Positions 27,604 to 39,600 of a stretch of 40,968 nucleotides of DNA are shown here, piece by piece (positions within the stretch are counted from its first letter, which is position 1; the number at the start of each line of letters is the position of its first letter). The stretch is from Gordonia soli NBRC 108243. Its GTDB lineage: Bacteria > Actinomycetota > Actinomycetes > Mycobacteriales > Mycobacteriaceae. The notes beneath the pieces were generated by a model. The model had not been told where the DNA came from and did not search any database. It worked only from the letters and a program-made list of their open reading frames with translations. A program made the translations under genes and the position numbers. The stretch is taken from the NCBI RefSeq assembly GCF_000334455.1, contig NZ_BANX01000046.1, positions 1 through 40,968 of the forward strand, given 5' to 3'.

Positions 27604-28361
27604 TCACACCGTTCGATCCGCCCCGGCCGCGGCCAGCCCCGGCCGGGTGCGGTGATCGCCCCGCTCATGAGTACCCCTGGACCGACGGTGTCCCGTCCGC
27701 CCCGGTCGGACCGTCCCCCTCGGCCGACCACCGGCTGGTCGTGTCGGTCGGTTCCAACTCGAGCCCCCGGGTCGTCGCGGACAAGCTCGACATCGCCCCT
27801 GATGAAGCCCGTCGCCGCATCGGCTCGGTGACCGTCTGCGGAGTGGCGATCGGTCATTCGGCCCATGTCTCCAGACGCGGTTTCGTCGCAGCGGCACCGT
27901 ATGCGGCGCCCGATCACCGACTGTCGACCACTGCGCTGTGGTTGGCCGAGGACGAACTCGACTGCCTCGACGCCACCGAACCGAACTACCGCCGGATCAG
28001 CGTGTCGACAGGCGTGTTCCGGCTCACGACGGTCGACTCGAGGGGCGAGGAAATACTTCCCGGCGTTCGGGAGTTCGATCTCTACGACTCCCTGCACGGT
28101 GTGCTCGCCAGCACCCCGCACGGTATGCCAGCCGACCGCGAGGTGCTCGCCGACCGCGAAGTGCTCCCCTTCGGCACCCAGACCGCCGTGTACGGGTGGC
28201 TCGCCCACCGACTCATCGACACCGACCTGACCGGCTCCGCCGAACAACTCTGCTCCCGACTCGCACAGCCCGCGATCGGCACCGACCTCACCCATCGGAT
28301 CCATGCCGCCGGTCTGGCCCGCGCGTCGGCTCTCTCCCCTGTCGAACGGATCCCATCGTGA
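27582..28361 (+). CDS. Possible gamma-glutamylcyclotransferase-like protein
   Basis: A 259-residue protein with weak family signals. VVSVGSNSSP (residues 53-62) resembles the YGSN glycine loop at the start of the gamma-glutamylcyclotransferase fold, and LDCLDATEPNYRRISVS (127-143) resembles the LDxxEG...YxRxxV block of the same fold. A C-terminal stretch follows (FGTQTAVYGWLAHRLI). I infer this fold with low certainty; a catalytic glutamate cannot be assigned. The first 45 residues are proline-rich. The GTG at 27582 overlaps the DoxX-like gene by 22 bases and lacks a ribosome binding site, so the start is uncertain. The stop overlaps the helR-like gene start (GTGA), indicating coupled translation. 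Confidence 0.5.
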   Translation: MAEGPLIVTPFDPPRPRPAPAGCGDRPAHEYPWTDGVPSAPVGPSPSADHRLVVSVGSNSSPRVVADKLDIAPDEARRRIGSVTVCGVAIGHSAHVSRRGFVAAAPYAAPDHRLSTTALWLAEDELDCLDATEPNYRRISVSTGVFRLTTVDSRGEEILPGVREFDLYDSLHGVLASTPHGMPADREVLADREVLPFGTQTAVYGWLAHRLIDTDLTGSAEQLCSRLAQPAIGTDLTHRIHAAGLARASALSPVERIPS

Positions 28362-30652
28362 CCACCGAGATCTCCGCCGACCCGAAGGTCGACGAGGAAC
28401 AGACCCATCTCGATGCGGTGTACGCGCGTCTGGACCGCATGCGCGCCACCACCCGCCGTCGCCTCGACTCGACGCTGCGAGAAGCAGGCGACACCCCCCA
28501 GGCGTTGTCGGAGCGCGAGTCGTACGAGCGTCTGTACACCGAAGATCTGGCCAAATTCGATGCGGCCGAACACAACCTGTACTTCGGCAGGCTCGATCTC
28601 GACAGCGACGAGATCCGCCGGATCGGTCGGATCGGCATCCTCGACGACGACGCGGCCGATTCGACACTGCTGTTGGACTGGCGAGCGCCGCTGGCACGAC
28701 CGTTCTATCTCGCGACCCCGGCCGCCCCGGAGGACGTGGCCCGCCGCAGACACATCCGTACTCGCAGCAGGCACGTCCGCGGCGTCAGCGACGAGCACCT
28801 GATCGGCGGCGAGATCCCGGCCGATGTCGAGGCCCACGGCGACGTGGTCAACGAGTCGGCTTTGGTCGCGGCGCTGGATGCGGCGCGCACGGGCGAGATG
28901 ACCGACATCGTCGAGACGATCCAACGCGAGCAGGATCTGATCATCCGCTCGACCCACCGCGGGGTCACCGTCATCCAGGGCGGTCCGGGCACCGGCAAGA
29001 CGGCCGTCGCGCTCCACCGGGCCGCATACCTTCTGTACACGCACCGGGACATCCTGTCGCGCAGCGGCATCCTCATCATCGGACCGAATCCCGACTTCCT
29101 CAACTACATCGGGCAGGTGCTCCCCTCACTCGGTGAGTCCGGTGTGCTGTTGTCGACCATCGCCGACCTCTTCCCGGGCGTCGGCGCACGGGCATCGGAG
29201 TCCCGCCGGACCCTCGCGGTGAAGGGGGACGTCCGGATGGTCGACGTGATCAAGAGAGCCGTGCGGGCCCGCCAGTCGCTGCCGGGATCACCGGAGACCG
29301 TGTTCTTCGACGGATACCCGGTCACCATCGATTCCACCCTGGTCAAGGCCGCTCGCGCGAAGGCCCGCAGCACTCGACGGCCCCACAACCTCGCACAGCC
29401 CGCGTTCATCCGCGCGGCGATGGACGAACTGGCACGTGCACACGCACGTACGATCGGCGCCAGCCTGCTCGACGGATCGCAGATGCTCAGTGCGTCGGAC
29501 ATCGCCGACATCCGCGACGAGATGCGTGCCGACCCCGAGATCCGCCGGACGGTGGCGCGGTTCTGGCCGCTGCTCACCCCACAGGGGATGTTGCGTGACC
29601 TGCTGTCGGACCCCGCCGCGGTCCGCAAGGCGACACCCGGCTGGTCCGACGAGGACCGGACCGCACTGCTACGCCCACACCGGCCGGCCCTGACCGACGA
29701 CGCCGACCTCGGCCCCGCCGACGTCCCGTTGCTCGACGAACTCGCGGAGTTGATCGGCTACGGCACCGAAGATGCCGAGAACGCCGAGAAGGCACGCTGG
29801 CGCCGACAACTCGCCGAGGCCCAGGATGCGCTGGACATCCTGACCGGTTCGGCTCCACAGGATCTCGAGGACGAACTCGATCCCGAGATCCTGATGGCCT
29901 ACGACCTGATCGATGCCGAGCAGCTCGCCGCACGTCAGACCGAGACGCGCCGGCTGACGACCGCCGAACGCGCGCACGGCGATCGTCAGTGGACGTTCGG
30001 ACACGTGATCGTCGACGAGGCGCAGGAACTGTCCGCGATGGCGTGGCGGATGATCATGCGCCGCATCCCGAATCGATGGATGACGATCATCGGCGACACA
30101 GCACAGACCGGCGACCTCGCCGGCACGACTTCGTGGCGCGAGGTCCTGGAGCCGTATGTCGCCGACCGCTGGCACCTACGCGAGTTGTCGGTCAACTACC
30201 GCACGCCATCCGAGATCACCCGGTACGCGAACCGTGTGCTGACGCGGATCGCCCCGGATCAGGCGGCGCCGACCTCGCTGCGCAGCAACGGGATGCAACC
30301 TGTCGCGATTCCGGTGGACGGCGATCCGTCGACTGCCGCCGTGGATGCCGCCCTCGGCACCGATGTCGCCGGTCTGACCGCGATCATCGCACCGGACGCC
30401 GCGGTCGCTGCGATCTCTGCCGCCGTCGAGGCCCGGGCGCTCGCGGATCCACCGCGCGTGCTCACCGTGAGCGCGTGCAAGGGACTCGAGTTCGACACGA
30501 CTGTCGTCGTCGATCCGGGTCGGCTGATCGACCAGTCGCCGCGCGGACACAGCGACCTCTATGTCGCGCTCACCCGAGCGACCCAGGAGCTGATCGTCGT
30601 CCACTCGGACCCGCTACCGCCCGAATTGGCCGACCTGCCCGGCCGCGACTGA
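28358..30652 (+). CDS. HelD/HelR-type RNA polymerase recycling ATPase
   Basis: UvrD/Rep-like superfamily 1 protein of 764 residues. HelD proteins bind RNA polymerase, push arms into its channels and release nucleic acid; the HelR subgroup can displace rifamycins. Visible features: an N-terminal helical arm (about 10-75, EEQTHLDAVYARLDRMRATT); Walker A GGPGTGKT (208-215) with AVALHRAAYLLY typical of HelD; an inserted HelD-specific segment (about 245-560); Walker B HVIVDEAQELS; GDTAQTGD; NYRTPSEI; and KGLEFD with the YVALTRAT motif near the end. The first domain and insertion separate it from DNA helicases such as UvrD or PcrA. The GTG start at 28358 overlaps the upstream stop by four bases. 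No rifamycin-associated element was seen upstream. Confidence 0.88.
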   Translation: MTTEISADPKVDEEQTHLDAVYARLDRMRATTRRRLDSTLREAGDTPQALSERESYERLYTEDLAKFDAAEHNLYFGRLDLDSDEIRRIGRIGILDDDAADSTLLLDWRAPLARPFYLATPAAPEDVARRRHIRTRSRHVRGVSDEHLIGGEIPADVEAHGDVVNESALVAALDAARTGEMTDIVETIQREQDLIIRSTHRGVTVIQGGPGTGKTAVALHRAAYLLYTHRDILSRSGILIIGPNPDFLNYIGQVLPSLGESGVLLSTIADLFPGVGARASESRRTLAVKGDVRMVDVIKRAVRARQSLPGSPETVFFDGYPVTIDSTLVKAARAKARSTRRPHNLAQPAFIRAAMDELARAHARTIGASLLDGSQMLSASDIADIRDEMRADPEIRRTVARFWPLLTPQGMLRDLLSDPAAVRKATPGWSDEDRTALLRPHRPALTDDADLGPADVPLLDELAELIGYGTEDAENAEKARWRRQLAEAQDALDILTGSAPQDLEDELDPEILMAYDLIDAEQLAARQTETRRLTTAERAHGDRQWTFGHVIVDEAQELSAMAWRMIMRRIPNRWMTIIGDTAQTGDLAGTTSWREVLEPYVADRWHLRELSVNYRTPSEITRYANRVLTRIAPDQAAPTSLRSNGMQPVAIPVDGDPSTAAVDAALGTDVAGLTAIIAPDAAVAAISAAVEARALADPPRVLTVSACKGLEFDTTVVVDPGRLIDQSPRGHSDLYVALTRATQELIVVHSDPLPPELADLPGRD

Positions 30653-30689
30653 CCCTGCTCGCCACGGCCTGGACGTTCCTCCGGACCGG
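30653..30689. other. Short gap between convergent genes
   Basis: Only 37 bases separate the helicase-like stop (30652) and the NRPS stop (30690). I see no strong stem-loop; transcripts of the two genes probably overlap at their 3' ends. Confidence 0.3.
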
Positions 30690-33600
30690 TCAGCGACGGT
30701 CGGACTCGAGCATCGCGGCCTCGACGATCGGCATCCATGTCGGCAGCGCGTCGCCGCCGATGATCGCGAGGTGATCGACGGCGACGTCCATTCGCCGGAG
30801 CCCGCCGGTGATGTGCGGTGTCCAGCGCGCCACCAGGGCGTCCGGGTCGTCCTTGTCCGCCGCGGCCACCACGACGATCGCGTCACCCGAGAGGATCTGC
30901 GGTCGGTGTCGTCCCGTCAGATCGTCCGAGGCGATCATGCGGTCGAGCATGCGGTCGAACGCGCGCGGGCTCAGCAGTCCCAGTCCGACGATCCGCGCAC
31001 GCAACGCCGCGGCCATCGCTTCGGGATCGTCACCGACGCCGTCGAGTTCGTCGACGTCGATCACCTCGCGCCAGCCACCGAGGAGGCCTTCGAGAACGGC
31101 TCGGCGAGCATCGATCTCGAGAACCTGCCCGTTCACCGCGTCGGTCTCCGCCCCGGCCGACACCGGTGCGAGCTCGCGCGCCGCATCAGGATCGGTGAGA
31201 GCCGGATCGACGACAGGGGGCTGGATGACAGTGGGTTCGGTGACACGGATCGTGGTCGGGACGCTGCCGCCCGGTTCGACCGACAACGTCGGCGCCTGGC
31301 CTGCCGGGAAGCTGTCGACCAGTGCGAGCAACCCGACCTCGTGTCCTCGTGAGCGGAGCTCCACCGCCATGTCGTGTGCGATCACGCCACCGATCGACCA
31401 GCCGAGCAGGTGATAGGGCCCGTTCGGCGCGACTCGCCGGATCTCGTCCACGTAGCGCCGGGCGAGATCGTGGATCGATGCGTCGGGTCGACCGTCGGCC
31501 ACCACGTACGGATCCTGCAGCCCGTAGACCGGACGATCGTCGAGGTGGGGTGCGAGGCCGCCGAAGAGCCACGACAGCCCGTCGGCCGGGTGGATGCAGA
31601 ACAGCGGCGGGCGTGAGCCCTCGGCGCGGAGCGGGACGACGACGTCAGGGGTCGGCTTCCCGGATTGGTCGGTGAACTCGACGACGTCGGTAGCCGCATC
31701 GGCGACCTCGGGAGCGATCGCCACGACCTCGACGTCGGAGACCGACCCGGTAGGCGCGATTCCCACGGTGGGCGTCTCGTGTGTCGCGGCTGCGATCCGT
31801 GACCCGAGATCGCGCGGGGTGGGCCCGCTGAACACCCATGCGACTTCGACCGGCACCCCGGACTCCCGGCGCAGCCGCGAGACGAGATGGATCGCCGAGA
31901 GCGACGAGCCGCCGAGATCGAAGAACGACTGTCCTGCCCGATCCACGGACGTACCGGTGACATCAGCCATCGCATCGGCGACCATCCGCTCCCAGCGACC
32001 GATCGGCCGTCCGTCTGCCGCCGGGACGTCCACCTCGGGCATCAGTTCGTGGAGCCGGGCACCGTCGATCGTCCCATCGGCGGCCCTGGGGATCTCCGAG
32101 ACGATGACGACCGCCGGCGGGACCTCGTGTGCGGGCAGGTGTTCGGCCAGGCGCCGGCGCAACAGGTCGGCACCGGGCGCCACCGCCGAATCGCGCCGGA
32201 CCACGGCTGCCCGCAGTCGCGTGCCGTCCACCGCGTCCTCTGCGTGGACACTCGCGTCCGCGATGCCGTCGACCGTCGAGAGAGTCGACTCGACATGGTC
32301 GAGATCGACGCGACGACCGCGGATCCGGACGTGCCGATCCGACCGGCCCAGATGCTCGAGTCGCGGCGTGCCGTCGCCGCCGGTGGTCCACCGCCCGACA
32401 TGTCCGGTGGGGACGTCCAGCTCACCACCGACGGGGTCCAGATCACCACCGACGGAGTCGAGATCGACCGCCCGCAGGTACACCTCGCCCGGAACGCCAC
32501 GTGGCACCGGGCGATGGAGTCGATCGAGCACCACGACCGCGCGGTCGGCGACACCGGTGCCGTCGGACATGGGATCGGACCAGGGCACCTCGTCCGGCGC
32601 CGCGATCACCACCGGGGTGCCGATCGTGTCGACCGTTGCGAGCACCGTATCCGGATCGCCGACGATGGCGTCGACCATGCGCAGGAACACCTCTCGGATG
32701 ACCTCGATCATCTCCACGTCGAAGAGGGCCGTGGCGTAGTCGATCTCACCGTCGATCAGCAGCTCCCCGGCGCTGCCGACGTGTTCGGCGAGGCCGAGGG
32801 TCAGATCCACCTTCGCCGGCGGCGCCCCCGGGTCGAGGGCACTGATCTCGAGGTCCGCGATCCGCCGGCTGTCGATCGGCGGATCCGCAGGTGGCCGGCC
32901 GGTGAGGTCCGACAGGTAGTTGATCATCACCTGGACCAACGGCGCGTGTGCAGTGGAGCGAGCTGGTGCCAGCCGCTCGACGAGGGACTCGAACGGGATG
33001 TCGGCGTGGGCGAATGCCGCGAGGTCGGTATCACGTACTCGCAGGAGCAGATCGCGGCCGGTCTGGTGATCGGTGTGGATGGTCCGTAGGACCACCGTGT
33101 TGACGAACATACCGATCAGGTCGACGGTCGCCGGGTGGGTGCGTCCCGACAGCGCGGCACCTATCAACACGTCGTCGACGTCCGCGATGCGTGCGATGGT
33201 CTCCGCGAAAGCGGCGTGACACACCATGAACGATGTGGTTCCGGTTGTGCGCGCCACGTCGGCGATCGACGCGGCGCGTCGCGCTCCGAGCTCGATCCGG
33301 ACTCGGCCGCCGGTGGCATCCATCACCTCGGGTCGGGGACGGTTCGTCGGTACCTCGATCATCTCCGGCACCGCGTCCAGGGTCCGTTCCCAGAATGCGT
33401 ACTGCGCCGCCATGATCGAGGTCGGTTCGTCGATCTCACCGAGCGTCGTCCGCTGCCACAGTGTGTGGTCGGCATACCCCACAGTCGGCGCGACGAGAGG
33501 CTCTCCCCGCGCGTCGACCCGCCGCTCGTAACCGCCGAGGAGTTCGCGGGCGAAGATCTGGAGCGACGCGGCATCACCGGCGATGTGGTGGATGACCACC

Positions 33601-36600
33601 ACGACGCGATGTGTCGGAGATCCGTCGGGATCAGGCGTGCCGGCCCCGGACGGGCCGTCGGTTTCGCGGGCGATGCCCATCCGGATCGGGAGGTCGGATG
33701 TGACATCGAAGCCCTCGGACATGAGTGCCATCGTCTCGTCGACCGTGCTGCCCGAGACTCGGCGCAGCATCGACGCAGCCACGTCGAGATCCAGGATCTG
33801 TTGCCGCGGAGTCCCGTCGGCTCCCATCGGGTAGACCGTCCGCAACGGTTCGTGACGCCCGATCACGTCGAGCATCGCCTGCCGGAGAGCATCGATGTCG
33901 AGGTGTCCCCGAACCTGTAACGCGAAGGGCATGTTGTAGACCGGCGACGCGACGTCGAACTGGTTGATGAACCAGATGCGCTGCTGAGCGTGTGACAGCG
34001 GGATCGACGCCGGGCGATCACCACGCACCAGCGGTGTCGCGGCCGCCCGCCGGCGGGCGAGCGTGCGCGCCAGTCCCCGGACCGTCGGTGAACTGAAGAT
34101 GCTGCGGACGTCGAGGTCGACGCCGAAGGCTTCCGACAGTCTGCCCACCACCCGCATCGCGGCCAGCGAGTTGCCGCCGAGATCGAAGAACGGCACCGTC
34201 ACCGAGACCTCTTCCAGGCCGAGGACGTCCGCGATCACGTCGGCAACCGCACGCTCGACCGCGTCGGCCGGCTCGACGAGCTCGGGTGTCGCGACCTCCG
34301 GCGCCGGTAGTCGTCGACGATCGAGCTTGCCGGTCGGGGTGGTCGGCAGGTCGTCGAGGACGACCCACCGTGTGGGCCGCATGTACTCGGGCAGCCGACC
34401 GCCCACCTCGTCGCGCAGGACATCGACGGGCGCGGTGCCCACGACGTAACCCACCAGTGCGTCTCCACCGTGTCCGTGATGGACCGCGACCGCCGCCTGC
34501 CCGACGCCCTCGATCTGCTGCAGGACCGCCTCGATCTCACCGAGCTCGATGCGTTGCCCCCGCAGTTTGACCTGGAGATCGGCGCGGCCCAGATACTCCA
34601 GCTCTCCGTCCGCCGACCATCGCACGAGATCGCCGGTGCGATAGAGGCGCTCGCCGGTCGTGCCCGTCGGGTCGGCGACGAACCGCTCGGCGGTGAGATC
34701 AGGGCGCGCCGCGTAACCCCGCGCCAACTGCGCGCCACCGACATACAGCTCGCCGGTCACCCCGACGGGCGTCGGCCGCAGCCGGTCGTCGAGCACCCAT
34801 GTCGTGCTGTTGTCGGCAGGGCCGCCGATGGGCAGGTGGTCTTCGTCCGCACGCACCACGTGGCCGGTCACCTCGACCGCGGTCTCGGTGGGCCCGTAGG
34901 TGTTGTCGATGACGGCATTCGGGACCATCGCCGCCATCGTGCGGGCGACTGCGCCGGTGAGCACTTCTCCGGACGCCTGGATGCGTCGGAGACCGGACAG
35001 CGACGCGACGCGTCCCGGATCGGACGCGACCGCCTCGGCGAACGCGGCCATCATCGACGGCACGAAGTGCACGCTTGTCACCCGATGCCGCCGGATCACG
35101 TCGACGAGCCGAGTCGGATCGACGTGCGCCCCGTCGGCGGAGATGACCATGCGCGCACCGAACAGCAACGGCGCGTACAGCTCCGGTACCGAGACGTCGA
35201 AGGTGGCAGGTGTCTTCAGCAGCACGGCGTCGTCAATACCCAGCGGTGCTCGCCGCTGCATCCAGGCCAGGCGGTTCAGTACCGCGCGGTGGGTCTGCGT
35301 GACGCCCTTCGGGGTTCCGGTCGATCCTGACGTGAACATCGTGTACAGCGCGTTGTCGGAGCGGATCCCGCTCGCGGGAACCGGGAGGTCGGCGATCACG
35401 TCGACGGGTGTCGTGGCGTCCACCGTCACCGTCTCGATCGCGACTCCGGCAACCGGGGCCGGTAGGTCGTCGGCCACCACCACCAGCCGGACATCCGCGC
35501 TGTCGACCATGGCGGCAGCACGTGCCGCAGGGGCCGCGGGGTCGATGGTCACGTACGCGCCGCCGGCCCAGCCGATCGCATGGATGGCGATCACCAGTTC
35601 GATCGACCGCGGGATGCACACGCCGACGGAGACATCCGGGCCGACTCCGCGGTCGGTGAGGTGGGCTGCGAGATCGGACACGCGGAGGACGAATTCGCGG
35701 TAGGTCAGCGAACGCTCCCCCGCGTCTATCGCGACGGCGTCGGGAATCTGCGCGGCCCTCTCGGCGATGGCCTCGGGGATCGTCTGCCACCTCTGTGGGA
35801 CGTGTCGCCCCGAGACCACTGCGGCGATCCGCGAACGCTCGGCGTCGTCGTCGATCTCGATGTCACCGACCGCGGTGTCATCGATCCCGGTGTCATCGAC
35901 CGGCCGGCCGGCGCGTCGCCCATCGTCCGCGAACGGCGCCTGCTCGTCGGTGATCGCCTCGAGCACGCGGACCAGCCGGTCGCCGACGGTCGCGATCGAC
36001 CCACTGTCGAACAGATCTGCGGCGTAGACGATCTCCACTTCCCAGTCGTCTCCGTCCGGAGCCAGGCCGACCGCGATGGTGAGATCGAGCGGCGTGGTGG
36101 CCACGCCGGTGGAGACAGGCGTGATCTCCAGCTCACCCGGATCGGCTCCCGGCTCGACGAGTGCCGGTCCTCCCGAGACCGCCGGCAGAACCGACAACAT
36201 CACCTGGGCCAGGGGGGCGAACGCCTCGGATCGATGCGGCGACAGCCGGTCCACCAGATACTCGAATGGGACGTCGACGCGACTGAGCGCATCGAGGTCG
36301 TCGGATCGGATCTGCGACATCAGGTCACCGATCGACTGATCCGGATCGACATGGGTTCGCAGGACGATGGTGTTGACGAACATGCCCACCAGATCGTCGA
36401 GGTCCGCATGTCCTCGCCCGGCGACCGGCGTGCTGATCACCACGTCGCGCCCGGCGGTCAGTCGGGCCAAGAGGATCGCGGTGGCGGCGTGCAGCACCAT
36501 GAACTCCGTGAGTCCGTGGCGGCGAGCACACTCGACGATCCGCGTGGCGAGGTCGGCCGGGATCGCCGTCCGTATCTGAGCACCACGCTGGGAGGCGACG

Positions 36601-39600
36601 ACCGGACGCGGTCGATCGGTGGGCAACGGCAGGAGATCGGGTAGCCCGGTGAGTCGGTCGACCCAGTACTCGGCCTGCCGGCCGAGGACCGACTCCGGGT
36701 CGTCGACGTCGCCGAAGGTGTCCCGTTGCCAGACTGCATGATCGGCGAACTGGACCGGTAGCTCGGCGAAGTCGGGTACGCGACCCTCGGATCGCGCGCG
36801 ATAGGCCGCTGCCAGATCGACGGTCAAGGGCCGCATCGACTGTCCGTCGGCTGCGATGTGATGCAGGACCAGCGCGACGATGTACTCCCGGGGCCCGGCG
36901 ACGAGCACGCGGACACGAATCGGTAGGTCCTGCGTGACGTCGAAGCCCGTGGTGCCCAGGATCTCCGCGGCATCCGGGCTCGCCGAGGTATCACCATCGG
37001 CAGCTGATCCTGTTCCCGCGACCGACGTCGGGGCGTCGAGGACCTCCCACACCAGGCGATCGCGTGCGTCGCGGGCCGACAGGATCTGCTGGTAGGGCAC
37101 CCCTGCATCGGCGGGGAACACGGTACGGAGCACCTCGTGGCGATCGAGCAGATCGTCGACTGCGGTACGCAGCGCACTGAGGTCTACTCCGCCGCGGAGT
37201 CGGAGCACCAGCGGGATCGTGTACGCCGACGTTCCTGGGTCGAAGCGGTTGAGGAACCAGATCCGTTGCTGCGCATAGGACAACGGGATACGTGATGGCC
37301 GGTCACCGGACCTGAGTGGTCGTAGCGCGGCGTCGGTTCCGGGGGCGGCGTCGAGCCGCCGCGCGAGTCTCCGGACGGTCGGTGCCTCGAAGATGTCCCG
37401 GACACCGACCCGCACACCGAGTTCATCGGAGGCCCGCGCACTGACCCGGGTTGCCGACAACGAGTTCCCGCCCGCGGCGAAGAAGTCGACCGTGACGCCG
37501 ATGCTGTCGTCACCGAGAACGTCTCCGACTATCGTCGCGAGGATCTGCTCGGTGCGTCCCACCGGTGGCGTGTACGCCTCGACGGGGACGGGCGCGACGG
37601 TGGGAAGCGCTGCCCGGTCGATCTTTCCGATCGGGTTGCGCGGCAACGCGTCGAGGGCGGTCATCGTCGCCGGGACCATGTACCCGGGGACCCGCGCCGC
37701 GAGGAAGGCGCGGACGTCCTCCACGTCGATCTCGAGCTCGTCGGCAGGTTCGAGGTACCCGGCGAGAGCCGTGATCGGATCGCCCACCGAGACGACAGCT
37801 GCGGCACGCACCGCCGGGTGATCGGTGAGGGTCCGTTCGATCTCCCCCAGCTCGAGACGCTGCCCGCGCAGCTTCACCTGATGGTCGGTGCGCCCCACGT
37901 AGACGAGCCGGCCGTCGACGGTACGACGGACCAGGTCCCCGGTTCGGTACATCACGGCACCGGGCGAACCCGTCGGTGCGGCGACGAAGCGCTCCGCGGT
38001 AGCGGACGCTCGTCGGTGATACCCGCGTGCCAGGGCGGGTCCACGCAGATACAGCTCGCCCACGACGCCCGGCGGCACCGGATGGAGTCGGTCGTCGAGG
38101 ACCTCGGCGATCACGCCGGGCACCGGTCGGCCGAGGTGGACCGGTTCTCGCGTCGAGATCGGCGGTGAGGTCACCGATATGACCGTGGTCTCTGTAGGTC
38201 CGTAGCCGTTGTGGACCTCGAGATGTACTGCCCACTTGTTCTTCTCGGCGTCGGGCACCGCCTCGCCGCCCAGCAACAGATGAGTCAACGGCAGGATCGC
38301 CGGGTCCGGTAGCGACGCAGCCACCGAGGTGACGAGGAACGCGTGGGTGACACCGCCGGCGATCATGTACTCGGCCAGTTCCCGGCCGCCGATCACGTCG
38401 GGCGGGGTGACGACCAGGGTCGCGGCGCTGCCGTAGGTTCCGAGGATCTCGAGGATGGCCGCATCGAAAGCCGGTGAGCTGATCCCCAGCCAGCGTGCAT
38501 CCGCTCCGGAACCGTGTCGGTCGGACAAGACGTGCGCCACTCCGGCGAGACCCGTGTGGGTGACCAGGACGCCCTTGGGTTCACCGGTGGACCCGGACGT
38601 GAAGATGAGATAGGCGCCGTCGTCGTGGCGGAGGGCCCGGGTGCGATCGGCATCCGTCGGTGGGACCGGGGCGAGTTCGGGCGCGTGACGCACGTTCTCG
38701 ATCTGTTCCGGATCGAGCACCAACCATTCGACGCCGCCCCACCCGGCACCGTCCGAATGCGCACCGACTGCGTGCGCGTCGACGATCGAGGCATCGGTGA
38801 TCCCGAGCCGCGCGCCGCTGGCCGACAGCACGCGCCGGATACGGTCGGCCGGGTACCGCGGATCGACCGGGCAGTAGACGGCACCTGCCTTGGCGATGGC
38901 CCACAACGCGAGCTGCGTGGTCGCCGACCGGGGTAGCAGACTGACCACGACATCGTCCGGTCCGATCCCCTTCGCGATGAGCCGGCGGGCCAGGCGGGTG
39001 CTCGCGGCGTCGAGATCGGCGTAACTCCACGTCCCCTCGGCGGCGACGACCGCGGGGTGGTGCGGGCGGGCCGCTGCGGCGCGGGTCAGCATGTCGGGCA
39101 GGAGGATCGGCGAGGGCTCGGGATCAGTGGAATGGATGATCGCAGACGGGTCGTCGGCGAGCCGCAGGGCGAGATCGCCGACGAGGCGCGAGTCGTCGGC
39201 CACCGCCGAGGACAGGATCTCGACGAAGCGGCTGCCCAGACGACGTGCCGACGAGTCGGTGTGGAGGTCGGTGGCGTAGGTGATCGTGCCCTGCCACGGC
39301 GCTCCCGGGGTGCGCCCCGTCTGCACCCCGATCGTGAGGTCGACCTTGGCGGATGCATCCTGGACGACCACCGGCTCGACCCCGAGGTCGGCCGCGGCAG
39401 GTATCGCGTTTGCGCCGTCGGCAGCATCGGAGGTGGTCAGCAACACCTGGACCAGAGGCGCGAAGGCATCCGAGCGCGGCACGCCGAGCGCGTCCACCAC
39501 ATCGTCGAACGGGATGTCCGCGTGGGCGAAAGCCTCGAGATCGACGGCGCCGACGTGGTCGAGGAGTTCGTCGAATCGATCCCCGTGGCGCACGGTGGTC

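Noticed and set aside
27582..28360. Rifamycin-associated element before the HelD/HelR gene
   Set aside because: No 19-bp inverted repeat of that type is visible; the gene is coupled to the preceding one.
32129..33089. Plus-strand open frames over the NRPS
   Set aside because: Composition is Arg/Asp/His-rich shadow of the NRPS with no family resemblance.
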